The position numbers and the translations under genes were made by a program. The notes beneath the pieces were generated by a model, which made no database searches, was not told the origin of the DNA, and saw only the letters and a program-made list of their open reading frames with translations. From JABWCE01 sp964617955 (GTDB taxonomy: Bacteria; Bacteroidota; Bacteroidia; NS11-12g; UBA9320), in NCBI GenBank assembly GCA_964617955.1, contig CAZTXB010000006.1, forward strand, positions 62,001 to 126,000: 64,000 nt of DNA, given 5' to 3'. Positions within the stretch are counted from its first letter, which is position 1; each line of letters starts with the position of its first letter. Of the stretch, positions 61,378 through 64,000 are shown one piece after another.

Positions 61378-63039
61378 ATGCTTAAAAATTACCTGTTTGC
61401 CTTTTCTGTTCTGATGGTTTCTTATCCACTTTTAGGGCAATGGAATAAACCTACCGACACCAATACGGTGGTGTCAAGCCTTACCAAAAACCAAAACAAT
61501 TTGCATTTGGTAAGCGACGACAAGGGCGGTGCGATATTTGCGTGGGAAGACAACCGCAACAACGCAAGCAGCCAGGGAGATATTTATGCCCAAAGAATGA
61601 ATGCGGCAGGGTTTGCAAAATGGACTGTAAACGGAGTGCCTATATGCACCAATGCAGCCCACCAACAGGAAGTTAATATTACCGAAGATGGGGCTGGTGG
61701 CGCCATCATAACCTGGGAAGACAGCCGTGCAGGAAATACCGACATTTATGCCCAAAAAATAGATTCGAATGGAAATATTTTGTGGTCTCCAAATGGTGTG
61801 GTGATTTCATCAAAAAGCAACCGACAGAAAAATCCAAAAATCATACACGACCATTTCGGTGGGGCCATTATTGTTTGGGAAGATTCGGTTAACTTTTACT
61901 GGGATATTTATGCCCAGCGCATCAACAACAAAGGGATGGTAAGATGGGCTGCAAATGGCATAAGCATTTGTAATGCAAACAACACTCAGGCCAACCCGAA
62001 AATTGAAATAGACGGATCCGGTGGTGCCATTTTCGTTTGGCAGGACAAACGCAACAACAACGATTATGACATTTACTCCCAGCATGTAGATTCATCCGGC
62101 GCCTTATTGTGGAAGTCAAACGGCATAGGGCTTTGCACAGCCGTAAACACTCAAAACAACCCAAAAATAGAGCCCGATGGAAACGGAGGAGCTATAGTGG
62201 GCTGGGTAGATAAGCGCAACGGAAGCCATTACGATATTTATGCTCAAAGAATCACCGGAAATGGACAGATTTTATGGACCGCTGATGGCATGACGGTATG
62301 CTCAGCCGCCAACAACCAATCCGCTATCGACATTAAATTCTTAGGATTTAATAAAGTGGTCATGGCTTGGAAAGATGCGAGAAACGGAGATTATCAAATT
62401 TACGTCCAACTCTTCGATTTGAGTGGGAAAGCCATAAAAGAAAACAACGGGTATTTAATTTCGGGTGGCATAACCTCCGCCAATGTGAATGCAAGTAACG
62501 GAAAGCACGGGGCTGCCATATTAACCTGGCAAGATTCAAGCGCCACCGGATGGGACATTAAAGCCATCAAAATGGCTGCAGACGGCTCCATACCCAAGCA
62601 GGAATCGGTAGTTTGCAATGCCCCAAACCACCAAATAAACCCTGGCAATGTGAGCGACGGACGCGGCGGATGCATCTTTGGCTGGGACGACCACCGGAAT
62701 GGCAAGGATGACGATATTTTTGCCCACCATCTCGACAGCAACCTGATCTCCCCTCAGGTTGCGAGGGTCAATTCGCTCCCAGGTACGCCATACCTTCTAG
62801 CCTATCCCAATCCTGTAAGTGCCTCTTGTCCAAATTGGAACCTATACTACCCCATGCTTCACGATTCACCCATCGCAATCTACGATGCATTTGGCCGGCT
62901 GGTAGCTTCCGGAAAAACCGGCGGGGATGGGCGCTATCAGCTCGACGTGAGTGGTTTGAGCAATGGGCAATATTCCTTTATTCTTACCCATGAGGAGAAA
63001 GGAACCCGACATGAAGGAAAATTTTTAATAGTGAAATAA
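61378..63039 (+). CDS. Secreted beta-propeller-like repeat protein with T9SS tail
   Basis: 553 aa. A signal peptide (ends ~21, LLGQ) is followed by eight repeats of about 45-50 residues, each with a core like GGAIFVWQDKRN-x-DIYAQ (variants GGAIITWEDSR, NKVVMAWKDAR, GGCIFGWDDHR). The even spacing and the W-x-D-x-R-N signature suggest an eight-bladed propeller or similar solenoid. The T9SS sorting domain starts near 480 (LLAYPNPVSAS ... LSNGQYSFILTHE). Function unknown; likely a surface or secreted binding protein. First gene of an operon. Confidence 0.85.
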   Translation: MLKNYLFAFSVLMVSYPLLGQWNKPTDTNTVVSSLTKNQNNLHLVSDDKGGAIFAWEDNRNNASSQGDIYAQRMNAAGFAKWTVNGVPICTNAAHQQEVNITEDGAGGAIITWEDSRAGNTDIYAQKIDSNGNILWSPNGVVISSKSNRQKNPKIIHDHFGGAIIVWEDSVNFYWDIYAQRINNKGMVRWAANGISICNANNTQANPKIEIDGSGGAIFVWQDKRNNNDYDIYSQHVDSSGALLWKSNGIGLCTAVNTQNNPKIEPDGNGGAIVGWVDKRNGSHYDIYAQRITGNGQILWTADGMTVCSAANNQSAIDIKFLGFNKVVMAWKDARNGDYQIYVQLFDLSGKAIKENNGYLISGGITSANVNASNGKHGAAILTWQDSSATGWDIKAIKMAADGSIPKQESVVCNAPNHQINPGNVSDGRGGCIFGWDDHRNGKDDDIFAHHLDSNLISPQVARVNSLPGTPYLLAYPNPVSASCPNWNLYYPMLHDSPIAIYDAFGRLVASGKTGGDGRYQLDVSGLSNGQYSFILTHEEKGTRHEGKFLIVK

Positions 63040-63043
63040 AAGC

Positions 63044-63448
63044 ATGAAAAATTTGCAGCGATTCTCGATCATTCTCTTACTCAGCGGCTTGCCTCTCGCC
63101 TGCGAAAAAACACCCGGCGAGGGAGGAACTGCAAGAATTAAAGGTAAGGTTTGGGTTAAACAATACGACCAGTTCTTTACTTTTGTTCAACAGGAATACT
63201 TTGCCCCCGATGTAAAAGTGGACATTACCTATGGCAACAACGTATCTCCCGATAACGATGCCACCACAAACTCAAATGGCGAGTTTGAATTTATTTTCCT
63301 GAGAAAGGGGAAATATAAGCTCACCCTATACAGTAAAACGCTTAAAGACAGTGTGAATCCTTCAGGCCTCATTCCGGTTGAAACTACTGTTGAGATAAAA
63401 CACCGCAAACAAACCATCGATCTCGGCACCCTAACCCTTCAAAAATAA
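63044..63448 (+). CDS. Lipoprotein with carboxypeptidase-regulatory-like domain
   Basis: 134 aa. Lipobox LPLAC (Cys ~20), then a beta-sandwich with ARIKGKVWVKQYD, ATTNSNGEFEFIFLRKGKYKLTLYS and VEIKHRKQTIDLGTL, as in carboxypeptidase-regulatory-like domains found in Bacteroidota surface lipoproteins. It follows the propeller-like gene by 4 nt and its TAA overlaps the next ATG (TAATG). Function unknown. Confidence 0.75.
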   Translation: MKNLQRFSIILLLSGLPLACEKTPGEGGTARIKGKVWVKQYDQFFTFVQQEYFAPDVKVDITYGNNVSPDNDATTNSNGEFEFIFLRKGKYKLTLYSKTLKDSVNPSGLIPVETTVEIKHRKQTIDLGTLTLQK

Positions 63449-63918
63449 TGCGCCTGCTCATCGCCATACTACCCGTCCTCTTGGTCTTATCGGCCCAGGC
63501 ACAAAGCAAAAAAGAGGTTAAAAAAAATAAAATAAAATCGTGCACTGTGACCAGCACCGAAAACTCAAAAACAGTGACGGAAAGCAAGACCAGCTTCGAC
63601 AAATTGGGAAGGCAAATTGAAACCATTGATTACGACAAGGATGGGAAAATTAAAAAGATCCACCGTTATGCCTATAACAGTGAGGGCGATGAAATTGAAG
63701 ACCGCGAATACAATGCAGCCAATGAATTGGTAGAAAAGAAAGTATCGAAGTACAATGCCTTGGGTGAAAAATCAGAGGAATTGTTTTACGACAAAAATGG
63801 AAAGTATACCAAAAAGAATGTTTTCACCTATAACAAGAAGGGTTTGAAAACCCAAAGAACAACCTATGATGCTGGGGGAAAAGTAATTTCTGTTAAAAAT
63901 TATTCGTATACGTACTAA
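63448..63918 (+). CDS. Secreted YD/RHS-like repeat protein of unknown function
   Basis: 156 aa. A signal peptide (ends ~19, LSAQAQ) is followed by five or six ~20-residue units such as YDKDGKIKKIHRYAYNSEG, YNAANELVEKKVSKYNALG, YDKNGKYTKKNVFTYNKKG and YDAGGKVISVKNYSY. This is the Y-D-x-x-G pattern of short RHS/YD-like repeats seen in small secreted Bacteroidota proteins. It is coupled to the upstream lipoprotein gene by a 1-nt overlap. Confidence 0.75.
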   Translation: MRLLIAILPVLLVLSAQAQSKKEVKKNKIKSCTVTSTENSKTVTESKTSFDKLGRQIETIDYDKDGKIKKIHRYAYNSEGDEIEDREYNAANELVEKKVSKYNALGEKSEELFYDKNGKYTKKNVFTYNKKGLKTQRTTYDAGGKVISVKNYSYTY

Positions 63919-63920
63919 CC

Positions 63921-64000
63921 TTGAATACCGGGCTTCTCAACTTAACAAAATTCAATTCCATTGACTTGGGCCAAATGGATGAAGTTAAACTGATGAACCG
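63921..64000 (+). CDS. Start of a VTC-domain (polyphosphate polymerase-like) gene, cut by window edge
   Basis: An open frame from TTG 63921, 2 nt after the previous stop, reads KFNSIDLGQMDEVKLMNR before the window ends. This is the typical N-terminus of Bacteroidota VTC-domain proteins ('...F.piSL.EMd.vkLmNR.DtKf'). Only 26 codons are visible, so the call is tentative. The start could also be the ATG at about 63975. Confidence 0.55.
   Translation, partial: MNTGLLNLTKFNSIDLGQMDEVKLMN

Overview
The window comes from a Bacteroidota chromosome, probably an environmental genome in a scaffolded draft assembly, because a run of exactly 100 Ns sits at 31938-32037. The main signs are seven proteins with type IX secretion (T9SS) C-terminal sorting domains, a TonB-dependent receptor with a carboxypeptidase-like plug extension, Rho with a long disordered insert, a LytS/LytTR two-component pair, DUF349, DUF1761 and DUF2490 proteins, and many promoters with the Bacteroidota -7 box TAnnTTTG. 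Stops include TAA, TAG and TGA, so the genetic code is standard.

Layout. 1-11.6 kb: truncated DUF349 protein, HMG-CoA lyase, TonB receptor, a DUF1761/NTF2-like pair, rho, dxs and a fatty-acid desaturase. 11.7-17.5 kb (minus strand): secreted subtilase, then a run of NlpC-like, intradiol dioxygenase, DoxX-like membrane protein, small membrane protein and VWA protein. 17.7-23.1 kb (plus strand): TPR histidine kinase with LytTR regulator, a DUF6913-like gene, dapA and a DUF2027/Smr protein. 23.2-26.7 kb: a decayed ParE-type toxin with intact antitoxin, then leuS. 26.9-33.9 kb: a lipoprotein and a fadN-fadA-fadE beta-oxidation operon. Both junctions of this operon carry a four-helix-bundle (23S-intervening-sequence family) gene flanked by inverted repeats, one degenerate and one intact inside a 23-nt tandem array. 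34-41 kb: ALDH7-type dehydrogenase, TerC, malic enzyme, meaB and a fumarylacetoacetase-family hydrolase. 41-44.2 kb: LolA-like, YidD and TPR-membrane genes, then kynureninase. 44.3-50.5 kb: deiodinase-like T9SS protein, methyltransferase, cytochrome c/copper monooxygenase T9SS protein, a lipoprotein and another T9SS protein. 50.5-54.7 kb: a thioredoxin-domain (YyaL/SPATA20) gene bracketed by two copies of a MITE-like element, then two HigBA-type modules, one with a nonsense mutation in its toxin. 54.8-64 kb: M1 aminopeptidase, tRNA-Cys, a T9SS intradiol dioxygenase with an AraC regulator, a secreted protein of unknown function, DUF2490, an operon of beta-propeller-like, lipoprotein and YD-like proteins, and the start of a VTC-domain gene.

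Metabolically the window joins fatty-acid oxidation (FadNAE), propionate/methylmalonyl handling (MeaB), leucine degradation (HMG-CoA lyase), tryptophan and lysine catabolism (kynureninase, ALDH7) and malic enzyme, which suits an aerobic heterotroph feeding on protein and lipid. It also secretes hydrolases and oxidoreductases through T9SS.

The most unusual signals are: (1) two four-helix-bundle elements resembling rRNA intervening sequences at consecutive junctions of a beta-oxidation operon, the intact one borrowing its C-terminus and stop codon from its repeat array; (2) at least nine genes whose start codon lies 4-12 nt after a TAnnTTTG box, implying leaderless or very short-leader mRNAs, some with TTG starts; (3) toxin genes broken by in-frame TGA next to intact antitoxins; (4) a nested inverted-repeat MITE with a shrunken sister copy.
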